From Suillus spraguei (Eukaryota > Basidiomycota > Agaricomycetes > Boletales > Suillaceae): 32,249 bases of DNA. The stretch covers positions 1 through 32,249 of the forward strand of contig JABCPU010000656.1 in the NCBI GenBank assembly GCA_016800925.1. The letters run 5' to 3'. This document shows positions 1-10,065 of this stretch, piece by piece; the stretch's first letter is position 1, and each line of letters starts with the position of its first letter. Position numbers and translations under genes: made by a program. Under the pieces are notes generated by a model that made no database searches, was not told where the DNA came from, and saw nothing but the letters and a program-made list of their open reading frames with translations.

Positions 1-214
1 TCTTTGTTTCTATCCTTACGTTCCGATTAACCTTCAGATGTATCATATCCGATACCTTTGGATGCCCGGATTCCGTCATGCAACTCCTTCCGGATCCTCC
101 GGGATGAATAAACTTCTCCCTGAAATAAGTGGCATTACTCGAGAAAGGGGCACAGTGCATGAACTGAGGCCAAAGCCCTTTGGATCTCTCCTACCTTTGA
201 GTATGGTCTTAACA
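1..214 (+). repeat. Family-A LTR, 3' end fragment
   Basis: This stretch matches the last part of the LTRs ending at 3766 and 28231 and, in reverse, the LTR starting at 14339. Shared landmarks are the block around GGGGCACAGTGCA, the words CTGAGGCCAAAGCCCTT and the terminal GTATGGTCTTAACA. The LTR ends at 214 with CA. Its 5' portion lies outside the window, so whether this is a solo LTR or the 3' LTR of a full element cannot be decided. Confidence 0.85.
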
Positions 215-392
215 CTACTTGAGGGTCTATAGGTGAGGGTGGAATACAATGACTATCAGAATTGCAATCCAATAAGATTGATTAGGTGCCAGCTCCTCAA
301 GTTCACAGTCTCTGACTTTTCTACTTCATGGGAGGTAATGTGATGTTCGTGAATGGTCAAAGAGTAATAAATTACCTTCTTGATTGATTACT

Positions 393-1547
393 TGTAGCGA
401 ACAAAGTCACGCTGACCATGAAAGTGCCATTTTACACAAGTGTCTTGTTACTGTCTACAGCGGCTACCGAGAAACCCCCTATAGCAAGCATTAGCCTTTT
501 TGCTTTGCCAATACCATTTTTGCTCCGTGGATCCTTGCCCCTTACCGAATCTCACTACCGATGTCCTCCTGTCCATTCCATTGGTGCGTAGCATATTCAT
601 TTCTGCTGTTACTAAAGTTACGGCAAGACTACCTTACCTCTGTGACACTGGCTGGTAAAGATACAATCTAGCCTGGGCTATAGGATAAACCATGGTTTAA
701 ACTAGTATGCCGAGTCTTGCGCTCCATCTAGTCTGCTTCACTTGCAAAGCAAGAGCGTTCGACCCTAAAGGGAATGCTAAGTTAGTATAGTCTAATAATG
801 CCTAACCTGTGGTGCAAGACTGCCGTCGGAGGTAGTGAGATGCTAGTGGTGACCTCCAGTCCATGGGAAACTAGCGGTAATACTAGCGTAAGCGCAGGAA
901 AGTGGTAGACAAGCGGTAGTGAAAGTGGTAAAACTGTGGTAAGGCGTGGGAAACTGGTGGTAAAACAAGCGGTGAAGCGTGGGAAAGCGTAGTGCAAGCG
1001 GTGAAGCGCAGGAAAGCGGTAAAGAGCAGTGGTGCGTGTGGCAGTAAAAACAATTCTTAAGAGACAGTGGACTTCGGTGAAAGACTTTTATTCCATTAGA
1101 GACAGTAGTGGTGACAATTCCTAAGTACCATGTGTACCATAGAGGGAAAAGTAAAAGTACCGGAATGTGCGAAGAGTCCTTTTTAACATGTGCCGTGAAC
1201 GGCCGGAATACATAGCGAGAATGGTAGCGAGATAGAGATATTTAGCTAAGAGGCACGCAGCAAACAAGCAGCGTCACAGAAGGTAAGTAAGTCTTGCCGT
1301 AGCTTTAGTAACGGCAAGAAACAAATATGCTATGCACCAATGGATCTTAGATGGAAATGGAATGGACAGGAGGACATCGGTAGCGAGATTCGGTAAGGGG
1401 GCAAGGATCCACGGAGCAAAAACGGTACCGGCAAAGCGAAAAGGGGTAATGCTCGCTATAGGGGTTTTCTTGGTAGCCGCTGTAGATGGTAATGAGACAC
1501 TTGTCTAAAATGGCACTTTCATGGTCAGTGTGACTTTGTTCGCTACA
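393..1547. mobile_element. Fold-back element with long terminal inverted repeats
   Basis: The left arm (393-646) and the reverse complement of the right arm (1273-1547) align almost end to end, both starting TGTAGCGAACAAAGTCAC. The right arm has about 18 extra bases. Most differences between the arms are transitions, many at CpG. The 626 bp between the arms has no convincing ORF and contains a segment (719 onward) shared with the repeat at 10066. No target-site duplication is visible: the left flank is GATTACT and the right flank TCCCATG. Long inverted arms without coding capacity suggest a non-autonomous DNA transposon. The family is not recognised. Confidence 0.7.
719..790 (+). repeat. Head of repeat D, with a Pol III B-box-like word
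   Basis: About 60 bp from GCTCCATCTAGTCTGC onward nearly repeats the start of the repeat at 10066. It contains GTTCGACCC, which fits the tRNA B-box consensus GWTCRANNC, about 30 bp downstream of a weaker A-box-like TAGTCTGCTTCA, and a short perfect hairpin CTTGC-AAA-GCAAG. This could be a tRNA-derived SINE head or an old Pol III promoter. No complete tRNA cloverleaf could be drawn. The SINE reading is an inference. Confidence 0.4.
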
Positions 1548-2998
1548 TCCCATGGCGACTTTAAATCATGACTGTCCCCAGTCATATACAATGCCTTGTG
1601 CTGTTCATGGCAAGAACACATGAGTTGCCGAGGTGTGGGAAGGTGGGATAGCATTACCGCCGGCATGGATATGCGAGCGCTTGGCTGGCGGTACTAGCGT
1701 GGGAACTTTGCGGCAGGGTAGCAGTCATGGTAAGATGGCGAATTGCTAAGGAACAGTGGTGCAAGGGGCCAGATGCTGATGATGAGTCCAAGCGGCATAG
1801 GCAAAGTTTGCCGAAGTTAGCGCAGTGTGGGAACGTGGTAATGAGTGGTAGTCAGCAGTCGCTAGTGCAAGCGGACCGTGGGAAAGCGGCGGTTAAAGTA
1901 GCGGTAAGTGGTGATGCCAATAGCTAGGTAGCTGCTGTGGTACTTTGGCATGTTCAATGTGATGAGCTGAAGGAACTGTACCGTGGGAACATAGCGAGCG
2001 GTAATCGCTGGGTGATGGTGATACTAGCGGACTGTGCGGTGTCAGCGGTAAGCATGGGAAAGTAGCGATGGTTCAGCGAAAACAGCAAAGTGATCAGCGA
2101 GATAGCTGCAGTGGAGGAAATCCTTGTGTCATGCAAAGATAACTTTCTAGAGAGATTACTAGACCATGGGAACTAGTGCGCGGTGACCGTGGGGTGCCGG
2201 TGAGGCTATTAGACTGTGCGTCAGTGGTAAGCATGGGAATGTAGCGGTGGTCTAGCGAAGACGGCAATGTGATGTGCGAGGTAGCGAGGATGATAGCTGG
2301 TGCTGAAGTTGCCGAGAATGACAAGTGGCAGACTATCAGTGTCTGTGGTGCAAAGTGCGGTATGCCATTGGTGCGAGAACATAGCTAGTGATGCTGTGAC
2401 TGCATGCGCTTCGTGGGAAAGTAGCGGTGATAGAGGCTATTGCTAGAAACACAGAATGCGAGCGAAATCTAAGTCCGTGGTGACTTCGCAACTCTACTCC
2501 AAAGGTAAGGGTCCATCAGCGGTCCAATCCGTGTCCAAATGTCTCCATGTCCAAGTCCAAGTGCCAGTCATAGTCCATTTGGTGCCTAAGGTAAATGGTA
2601 ACATATAGTAAGCACTTGTGTGCGGTAAACAAAAATGAACTGATACTGCAAACTGTGTGAGGTTCCGCTCGTCTTGTCTTCATTGTTTCGCTGTCTTCCT
2701 CTATGCCTTAAGTAATGCCGCTGGTAGGTGTTGGCTTGGTATCTCTTGTTTAGTCAAAAATGGGCGTGGTGTGCTGCCTCCGCATTCGAAAGAAAAAGTG
2801 TATGGTACATAGCGGTGCACGGTATTCTGTGTCCAATCAATATAGTCCTTGTACCATAATAAAAGTCTCTGCACTAGTGAGTGCTTAACGTATGTAAGTG
2901 GTGCTGTGTGGGCGTGCATTTTATGGGAAAGTGTGGAACTGATCACCGGATGAAACCCGGGGTAAAACAGAGACTATTGTACTTGTGCGGTATTCTTT
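1548..2998. other. Non-coding, word-biased repeat DNA
   Basis: No ORF in this stretch resembles a known protein. The sequence is dominated on the + strand by variants of GCGGTAA, GTGGGAAAG and TAGCG, the same vocabulary as 780-1260 and the repeat at 10066-10941, so these regions probably share an origin. The short ORFs on both strands are translations of these words. From about 2450 the word bias fades, and no feature could be assigned there before the LTR at 2999. Confidence 0.6.
1981..2286 (+). repeat. Diverged direct duplication, about 183 bp spacing
   Basis: 1981-2106 and 2164-2286 are diverged direct repeats. Both run from CCRTGGGAAC through GGACTGTGC or AGACTGTGC to the shared GGTAAGCATGGGAA and end near GATAGC or GAGGTAGC. 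A weaker third copy may lie around 2368-2440. They contain no gene. Confidence 0.6.
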
Positions 2999-3766
2999 TG
3001 TTGTTTTTATGGTTATGAATCTCAGATCCGACCATATCTGATCAGATCCAATTGATTCCATATCCGTCCAGTCCACAGATCCTGCCCGGACCACCCATCC
3101 GAATGTGCTCACTTCTCGCACCTTAACTCCCTTGTGTATATCCGCGTCTATCTCCTTTCGTCATTCCTCCTGTTTCCGGTATTCCGGCTATGTATATTTC
3201 CCTCCTACGTCACTGATCCGTTACCTGTGTTCATTTCCGATTTGTGCTTACTGATCTGCTGTGCATTAACTAATAGACTTCCGTTACACTTCATACATAG
3301 CCCTCGGCCCCGGACCTGTTGATTATCCGTCTCAGATACTTACAGTATATAAACCACTTGTAAATCTCCGTAGAACCTTAGTTCGAATATCATCTTAGAT
3401 TCTGCTCATTCTGCTTCCTTCGGACTTAAGCCACTTTCCGCTCCAAGTCATCTTCTGAGACTGGGATTGATTCCTATAGTCTATATCTCCGACTCTATCT
3501 TTGGATAGTCTATCTCTGCCAGTTTCTAGTTAGGAATTCATTCCGAAGCTAGTCTTAATCTTTGTTCTATCCCTATGTTCCGGATAACCTTCGGACATAT
3601 CATATCCGATACCTTCGGACGTCCAGACCTGTCATGCAACTCCTTCCGGATCTTTGGACGAATAACTTCTCCCTGAAATAAGGGGCATTACTCGAGAAAG
3701 GGGCACAGTGCACAAACTGAGGCCAAAGCCCTTCAGGTCTCTCTACCTTTGAGTACGGTCTTAACA
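2999..3766 (+). mobile_element. Family-A LTR (apparently solo)
   Basis: The 768 bp are collinear with the LTR at 27461-28231 and the inverted one at 14339-15106. Shared blocks run from AATCTCAGATCCGACC through a TATATAAA box (3346-3353) to the terminal GGTCTTAACA. The 5' end is diverged (TGTTGTTTTTATGG instead of TGTTATCATATACC). No internal retrotransposon sequence borders it, so it is probably a solo LTR left by LTR-LTR recombination. No 5-bp target duplication is seen (flanks TCTTT and ATAGG), so one end may have been rearranged. Confidence 0.85.
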
Positions 3767-3778
3767 ATAGGCGATCCC

Positions 3779-4432
3779 TGTAAGATAGTATACAACTCAA
3801 CTGAATGCGATATACAATATATACAATGGTTTTCAAGGCAACTTGTAGGCCTATACACTTTCTTCTGGATCTCACATGTATTGAAACAGAAAGGTGAAAA
3901 CTCCAGCACTTCTGATTCTTATGGCTCCCACACAGTTGGGGACAAGAAAGAAGAGGGAAAAACTTATATATTCAAATATAGATGGAGTCCTTATATACAT
4001 TTTGGAAACCACCCTTACTAAGCATGACTCATGACTGGATTGGTAAGAATATGCTTACAAACCAAGCCTTTTAGGTGTGATGAATCAGCTGCTTACTAAA
4101 GTACATGAGTAAATATTATAAATCATGGTGGAATATTACAAAGCATGATGAATCATGACAAAACATGATGAGTCATGTAAAGTCTTTTACAAATCAGATA
4201 TTACTAATCACATGACATGCTTACAAACATATCTGAGTGGCTTAATAATGAAATCTGATGGCTGAATAAACACAGAAAAATATGGAAAGAGATGGAAACA
4301 TATAAATACAACTAAATAGAGTGTGAGAAAATAGAACTGTCCTTATAACTATGAAGTATATCCTTATACACTTCTTTCCTAATCATGTATACTCATATAT
4401 GTCATGGTATGAACTGCATACCATGCATGACA
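3779..4432 (-). repeat. LTR-like repeat F, copy 1
   Basis: Read on the minus strand, this 654 bp begins TGTCATGCATGGTATG, carries the block GACTCATCATGTTTTGTCAT, a TATATAAGGA core-promoter-like word, and ends TATACTATCTTACA. The same order of blocks is found on the + strand at 15985-16445 (5' part) and 22656-22937 (3' part). TG..CA ends and a TATA word in the second half fit an LTR, but no target duplication or internal region was found. The right edge cuts the pseudogene at 4433 right after its C2H2-like motif. Confidence 0.55.
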
Positions 4433-5395
4433 GTGCGCAGAATATGTAGGCCCATGTGGTAGCGCATGTTTGAAACTTTCATTTCACAGAGAGGGCAAAT
4501 TGAAATTGTTTCCCCTTTGGAAGTGCAAAGCTGACTGCTTGCCTCAATAGAAAGAATGGGAAGAGTACCTGAGAACAATGTCAAAAGAATGCACAGATAC
4601 AAAGGATTTGATACTTACCATCTGACAGTTGGTAAGGAAATTCTTCACATCTAATGGAGTCACAGCTGTGATAGTCTTCAGCATCACCTTAATCTCGATT
4701 GCTTAGCCCAGAGAATATCACATGCTGCTTGTAGAGCTTCATAAGAAATCTGCCAAGTGCTTTGGCTGCCATTCACTTGACAGAATTCATTGCTGTTCAC
4801 ATCATCATGCAGTCGAATGAACGTGGGTTCAGGGTTAACTGGCTTGACAAGAGCACCAGGCAGTGATGACAACAATCTGTGCTGTAGACTCATCGATTCC
4901 CTGAATGACCAAGTGAGCTGTCACATATCCTCCATTCCATAGGAATGACTGTGGCACATCAGGCAAAAGGTGAGTTGGGATGACGGTTAGCAGTTGTCCA
5001 GTAATCTTTGCCGTACTTCTGGATGCCTTCATGACTGCGATGTTGATGGATGCGCAAGAGATACCATCGAGGTTTGCAGTGGTGGAACAAAAGACACTAA
5101 TAGATAGTGTACGACCTGCCTGAGCAAAGGATAGTAAGAAAGATATCGCCTATGAGGAACAAATTGTGGTCGGTGATGTGACCAGCAGACCTGTTGATGC
5201 ATTTATTGACTTTAGTATATCCTGAGTGGACACATTCAAGTCGGTTAAGAGACTTTAATACAAAGTCTGTATTGACAATGAGACAGCAAACTGTCTGCTT
5301 ATGAATCCAACGTCTGTTATACAACAGATAGTTGTCAGGATGAATACCAGGCCCAGCTGGTAATGGAGGGGTTGATGGATCTGATGGAAGGCAAA
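4433..5395 (-). pseudogene. C-terminal part of Agaricomycete-expanded unknown-family protein
   Basis: Minus-strand reading gives blocks I recognise from a very large Agaricomycete family of unknown function: RRWIHKQTVC, DFVLKSLNRLECVHSGYTKV, SAGHITDHNLFLIGDIFLT, then VNPEPTFIRL and QSTWQISYEALQAACDILWA. Near the end (about 4435-4505) is a C2H2-like motif, CPLC followed by nine residues and HMGLH. The reading needs several frame changes and contains stops, so it is not functional. It is truncated at 4432 by repeat F. At about 5390 it meets, head to head, the + strand middle part of what appears to be the same gene. No function is claimed. Confidence 0.6.
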
Positions 5396-7139
5396 TGTCA
5401 GATGGGGCAGATTTCAGCAAATATAACAAGGTTGGAGGACTCTGTTGGAAACATTTGCATGTCGTTGACCCCGTCCTTCGCACATATGATTCGGCTGTCA
5501 ACATTGCACAGAAGATCCACAAGAATGAGGTCCATCTTGGCAAGGAACTAAGCATCATTGGCATCTCATGTTTTGGTGAGGATGAGATATACCCTATCTT
5601 GGCTGCACCTACGTGCAAGATGGAAGATGCTAGTGACATAGAGGTCATCCTTACCCGAACCATTGATCGGTGGAATGTGAATCATGCAGCTATTTCAGTT
5701 GGACCAGCCTGGTCTTTTGCCACAGATGGTGATGCAACCCGATGTGCAGCGGGACATAGATTATTCATCAAGACTTTTCTTCCTCCATACTTGACCCTCT
5801 ATGGCATGCTCATCAATATGCCTGGACTCAACTTATTCACTGGTGCAGGTGAAATGACACTTGACTTTGACTTCAAACATATATTCAAATGTGAGTTGTT
5901 GTTTTTTAAATGAATATCAACTAATCACTAATCTTTACATTAATCTAGGTATGTGCACGCTCATCCGGTCACCCGCAGGCATCGTTCTTAACAACAGCTG
6001 GATCATAAATTCTATGATGCTTGCACAATATCTTTCATAGTTGCCTGCATATGATGAATCAGCAGTAACGAAGCTCCTTCATCCAGATGACCCTCAAGAT
6101 GTTCCTCACGCTGTTGAACTCATGCTTGCAGTAATTGAGTTCTCCAAATCTCAGCATACCCTCATCAGCAATTCATTTTCTATCAATATCGATACTTGTG
6201 CCAACCTCACTTCAATTTCTCTCCTTAGCACACTACTTCAATCCATCCTTATTCCTTTCATCAACGTTGATCTCTCGTTGTCTCAGCAATTTGAACATCT
6301 GAGCTGCTATGTGCACCTCACTTTTGCATTTTTCCATGCGCACTGCTGCTCCTTCATGTCATATCAGCTCTACTATGACACACAAACCATGGTCAAAAAT
6401 GCTTGCTTCTGTCTTGCCAAGCAACAATATCTTGACCCATGTGCTCCTTTCTTTCTCAGCGATGTTGGAGATGATCCCTTGGAGATCTTGTTTGGATGCA
6501 TGTGCATGATTGGTGGGCACAATTCTGCATGTTCATATGCGCAGGCACTTGATTGCTTCAGTGCTGCCAAGGATATTGATGGCATATTCAAACATCATCC
6601 TAAGCTTGATCCAGGACATCATTGACTCAAACTCACACACAATGAGGGGGTCAACCATATCAATTGGGAGATATGGAAAGGCGACATTATATCTGGCCAT
6701 TGTGATCTTCCTTTAGCATGGCGTAGGGGTCACAATAAGGTGCTTAGTATCCTCATTACATCTCAACTTGCGCCAGCTCATTACTCATTCATGGAACTCT
6801 TCGGCACTCATGAGGTCAATATGTTACATCCATTTGGCCAAAACAAATACCTTGGCATCTCCATAGATGATGAGACTGAGGACACCAGCTGTGTGCCTGA
6901 AGTTTCCCTTCCCATCCCAGTTCCTCAGCCTATTCAATCTCTAGAGACAGTGCTATCAAATGAGGAGGAAAGGTTATCAAATGAGCAACAACATTTGCTC
7001 AGAGAGAGCAAGAATGATAAAGAGATCATGCTAACATTTCAGGAAGTGCTCATTGATGAATCCCTGTCTGATGCACCTTCTAAAAAAATGTATGGCCATC
7101 TCCTCAAGTGCAATCTCGTTGATTATGAAGCTAATGCTG
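5395..7139 (+). pseudogene. Middle part of the unknown-family gene, in opposite orientation
   Basis: Exon 1 (5395-5890) carries DFSKYNKVGGLCWKH, LGKELSIIGISCFGEDEIYP, SFATDGDATR and MPGLNLFTGAGE. A 58-bp intron (5891-5948, GTGAGT..CTAG) joins in phase to exon 2, which contains VTKLLHPDDPQDVPHAVEL, LYYDTQTMVKNA, LAKQQYLDP, DVGDDPLEILFG and GGHNSACSYAQALD. Two stops break an otherwise single frame: TAG at 6038-6040 and TGA at 6623-6625, the latter where the family has Arg. Conserved Arg positions are widely replaced by Cys or His. The last recognisable block is around KMYGHLLKCNLVDYEANA. Neighbouring parts of the same gene lie on the minus strand on both sides. Confidence 0.65.
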
Positions 7140-7526
7140 CGCAAGGGTGCTGAAGCTGCATGAGTATTGATGATGATAGTCTGAATATTGTGATTGAATT
7201 AATCATTGCGAATGTCTCCTAGCATACCTAGTTTAGATCATATCATAGACTTGTCATGTATTTTAGTACTTGAATGAAGCTTTTACTGTGTATTGAAAAC
7301 AGATGTGAATAAGTCAATTATATTAAAGCTATTGAAAGATATACATGTTGAATATGGACAACTATGTAGCAGGATATAGTTAGCATAGTACTATTTATTG
7401 CTATAACTAGCCCACACAATTGGGCACTTGGTTATATGAGCTATAGCCCTATGCACCCTATATAACATGCTATAGTGCTGTATAGTGCTATATACAGCTA
7501 TATAGCCATAACACATTTTCCTGATG
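7140..7526. other. Rearranged spacer: short duplicate plus AT-rich palindromic DNA
   Basis: 7140-7211 is a diverged direct copy of 7527-7598 (nearly all differences are transitions); both read on the minus strand as the end of the N-terminal gene part. Between them, 7214-7526 is AT-rich, and 7373-7520 is filled with CTATA and GCTATAG words and short inverted repeats such as GCCCACACAATTGGGC. No gene is visible. It may be a small inserted element or filler at a rearrangement breakpoint. Confidence 0.5.
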
Positions 7527-9004
7527 AAGGGCGCTGAAGCTGCATAAGTATTGACAATGATAGTTTGAATATTGTGATCGAATTGATCATTGCGAATGGG
7601 GCTGATGGTCGACATAAGGGAAGCAAAGGATGACTTCAAATGAAGGGTGCAAAGAGATGGAAGGCTGAGCTTATGGTTGAGTGCAAATAATAATTGATGC
7701 CCCCCGAGTCTGAAAATGAGCATCGCAATATCCAAGTCATCAGCACCATATCCTCATGGGCAGTACACACCCTCTAGAGCATCTTCTAGTTTGTTGATGA
7801 TTTCTCAGACACTGGCACCATTGCACATAGCAATGTTAACAATCTGATGGATGCGGGGGATATCATTATGGGAGATGGCCATAAGAAGGCAGTTGTAATC
7901 GTCCAGTTGTGTAAGAGCATGTATATATTTGTAGGAGTCATTACAGGCCTAGAAAGGTTGAGCAAAAGAGCCATGCAGGTAGAAGAGTAAATGTACCTGC
8001 AGTTTTAATTCATTTATCTGATCAGCATGTTTTTTGAATGCATGAAACCTAGAAATTTGTAGTTGGTATGGGCCTTCAAATTGTGTGCAATGTCTATAAG
8101 TCAATATATTTGGGCATACACCTCACCACACTCATCACACAGATAGTCTTCTTGAATGGTGATATGAGTGCAAAATTTTGAGCAAGCACAAGGGAGTCTG
8201 GGAATGGTGATGTTGACAGTAAATGGTAACCCATCAGATCCGTCATGGTATCATGCCCAAGGAAACAACATAAAGAATGTATGGAGGTGGTCGGGCCAGT
8301 TGATAGGAATTCCAGGACATGCAACATACTGGTTGACAGAATATATTATGTCCTGGTGAGTGATGTTGACAACGAGGCAATTGAGATAATAATCAGCTGA
8401 TACTACTAATGAATGCAACCAAAATGAATTCACCTTTTGTTATTGGAAGTCTCAACCTGATAAGCCAACTTACTGGCTTTTTGAGATGTCTGACTTCACT
8501 CTTTTGCAGCAATTGCAGCATGCTTTTTGCTGCCTTGGTGGTTAGTGAGTGACTTGAGTTGGCCAGGGGCCCATAGAGGTAGGCCAATATGAACACTAGT
8601 TTGACACCAGTCTTCGCACTCAGGGCACAGTATTCTCCATCAGTCCCCAAACTGATCTGAAACATGAAGCTTATTTGCCCTGAATAGAACATATAGTGAA
8701 TTGGGGGTATTGAGTTTGAACTGCATGTTGATGTCGAGTTCTGATTCTGATATTGTGGCTGGGACAGAAGACAAAGTTGACGATTGGCTATCTGTTGATG
8801 ATTGACGAGAGAGGGATTTAAGGGAAGATAAACTAGTAGGAATACAGGAAGAGTAGCTGTGCAATGATTTGATGGATGATTTGTTCCAAATTGCGTGGTG
8901 TGATATGAATTGTCCTCAGGGTCCATGATATAATAAGTTCCATCCTTGTCTTCAGAAGCAAACCAGGAATCATAGCAAGCAGGATAATGGGTAGTAGAAT
9001 ACAT
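7527..9004 (-). pseudogene. N-terminal part of the unknown-family gene
   Basis: The minus strand from an ATG at 9004 reads through family blocks: YYIMDPEDNSYHTTQFGTN, a Ser-rich stretch (about 8860-8740), RLRLPITKGEFILVAF (about 8465-8418), LARPPPY, CDECGEVYAQIY, NYKFLGFMHSKNMLIR, then LDDYN, IINKLEDALEGVY, LDIAMLIFRLGGHQLLFALN and IRNDQFDHNIQTII ending near 7527. Several frame changes are needed. The next block expected in the family (SKYNKVGGLCWKH) is not downstream on this strand but at 5395 on the + strand. The ATG at 9004 is the first in frame; the true start could lie upstream. Function is unknown. Confidence 0.6.
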
Positions 9005-9330
9005 ATTGAATGATAATCATAAGGTTGTTTTAAGGACAGACAAAGGAGAGGAGAGATGCAAGACATGTTTGAGATGTGTCATATTGATATTGATTGACAT
9101 GAATGACTTTAGTCACGTGTTCCAAAAAATAAACTCAAGATCTAACATTTAGCGGGTAGCATCTTTGCGTGTTCTTGTTTCATTAAAATAACTACATAGA
9201 TACATTCTATAGTAGTAGAAATGCCCCCTTCTCAGTGCTTGGCAAATGATTTTATGATGATTTGAAGCCACTGGCGAGAAACTCAAAATGCATGTCATGA
9301 AACTTTAGGTGGCTATGCTTTAAGGTTTTG
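9005..9330. other. No feature recognised
   Basis: This gap separates the start of the unknown-family pseudogene from the end of the Plavaka pseudogene. Both strands have many stops, and no repeat shared with the rest of the window was found. One terminus of the Plavaka element could lie here, but no CACT-type end could be established. Confidence 0.4.
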
Positions 9331-10065
9331 ATGCTTATCTAACAATGAGCCCTGTGTTCAGGATTTTGCAAATGCACACCTCTTGAATGCACACATGTTT
9401 ATATAGTGAAAATAGCAGTCAGACTCAGGATCTTGAGGATCCATGCAATGTTCAAAACTGGGAATCAAGTGAACTCCATGAATGACAGAGTCTGGATCCA
9501 AAAATCCATATGCATCAGGGCTATCTTGATCAAAAAACTCGAGGTGTTGGAGTTGTTTTGCAGCCCAACCTGCAGGTGAACTATCCCATCTGAACCATCA
9601 GACAAATAAGAAGTCCATCTGAGTTGGGTGTGAGTACATTCTGGTGTCATCCTCACGATATTCCACTTTGATATGAAAGATTCCAATCACATAGGCATAC
9701 CAGTACAGGTGAGTCTTTTTGTCTTCATGGGAGAGAACCATAATGTCAGTGCGAGTGCATGGATTGATGGTGTCCTGTTCACGGTGTAAATCATAAGTTG
9801 TATAGTTGATGTGCAAGATACTATGGTGGTATATCTCGTTGTCCATGAATAGAACTGAGGCACGATCAGCATCAGAGAAGTCATGCTAATCTCCATTGTA
9901 TGTGAGATTGCGAAGTCGAGCCAGCAGATGGTCCTTGAGTTGTGGAATAAATACCCAACAAAATTCAATGAAATGTAAATATACATATCAAAAAATAGCT
10001 TACCTCAATAGCAAGATCACACAAGTCTCTGACATCTCTGCACTCAATTAACTGAGAAGTGATGT
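9331..10065 (-). pseudogene. Plavaka-type transposase, C-terminal segment
   Basis: Minus-strand blocks match the C-terminal region typical of basidiomycete Plavaka transposases: CRDVRDLCDLAIE (about 10035-10000), an intron-like gap, LKDHLLARL, DADRASVLFMDNEIYHHSIL, YTTYDLHREQDTINP, DIMVLSHEDKKTH, YWYAYVIGIFHIKVEYR, SHPTQMDFLFV, then YGFLDPDSVIHGVHLIPSFEH. A TGA at 9598-9600 sits where the family has Arg (VRWF), and other stops and shifts are present. This appears to be the continuation of the segment at 10946-12444, separated by repeat D. Confidence 0.65.

Noticed and set aside
719..790. Complete tRNA gene
   Set aside because: A B-box-like word and a hairpin exist, but acceptor and other stems do not pair into a cloverleaf.
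782..997. Minus ORF of PL/F-rich repeats
   Set aside because: Produced by the GCGGTA/GTGGGAA vocabulary; no domain.
3749..4021. 90-codon + ORF
   Set aside because: It starts in the family-A LTR end and runs through repeat F; no conserved blocks.
5400..5663. N-terminal part of the 188-codon minus ORF (5097-5663)
   Set aside because: This portion is antisense to the conserved + strand middle part; only the portion left of about 5395 has sense homology.
7545..7740. + strand reading DDSLNIVIELIIANGADGRHK
   Set aside because: It is antisense to the minus-strand blocks LDIAMLIFRLGG and IRNDQFDHNIQTII, which fit the family better.
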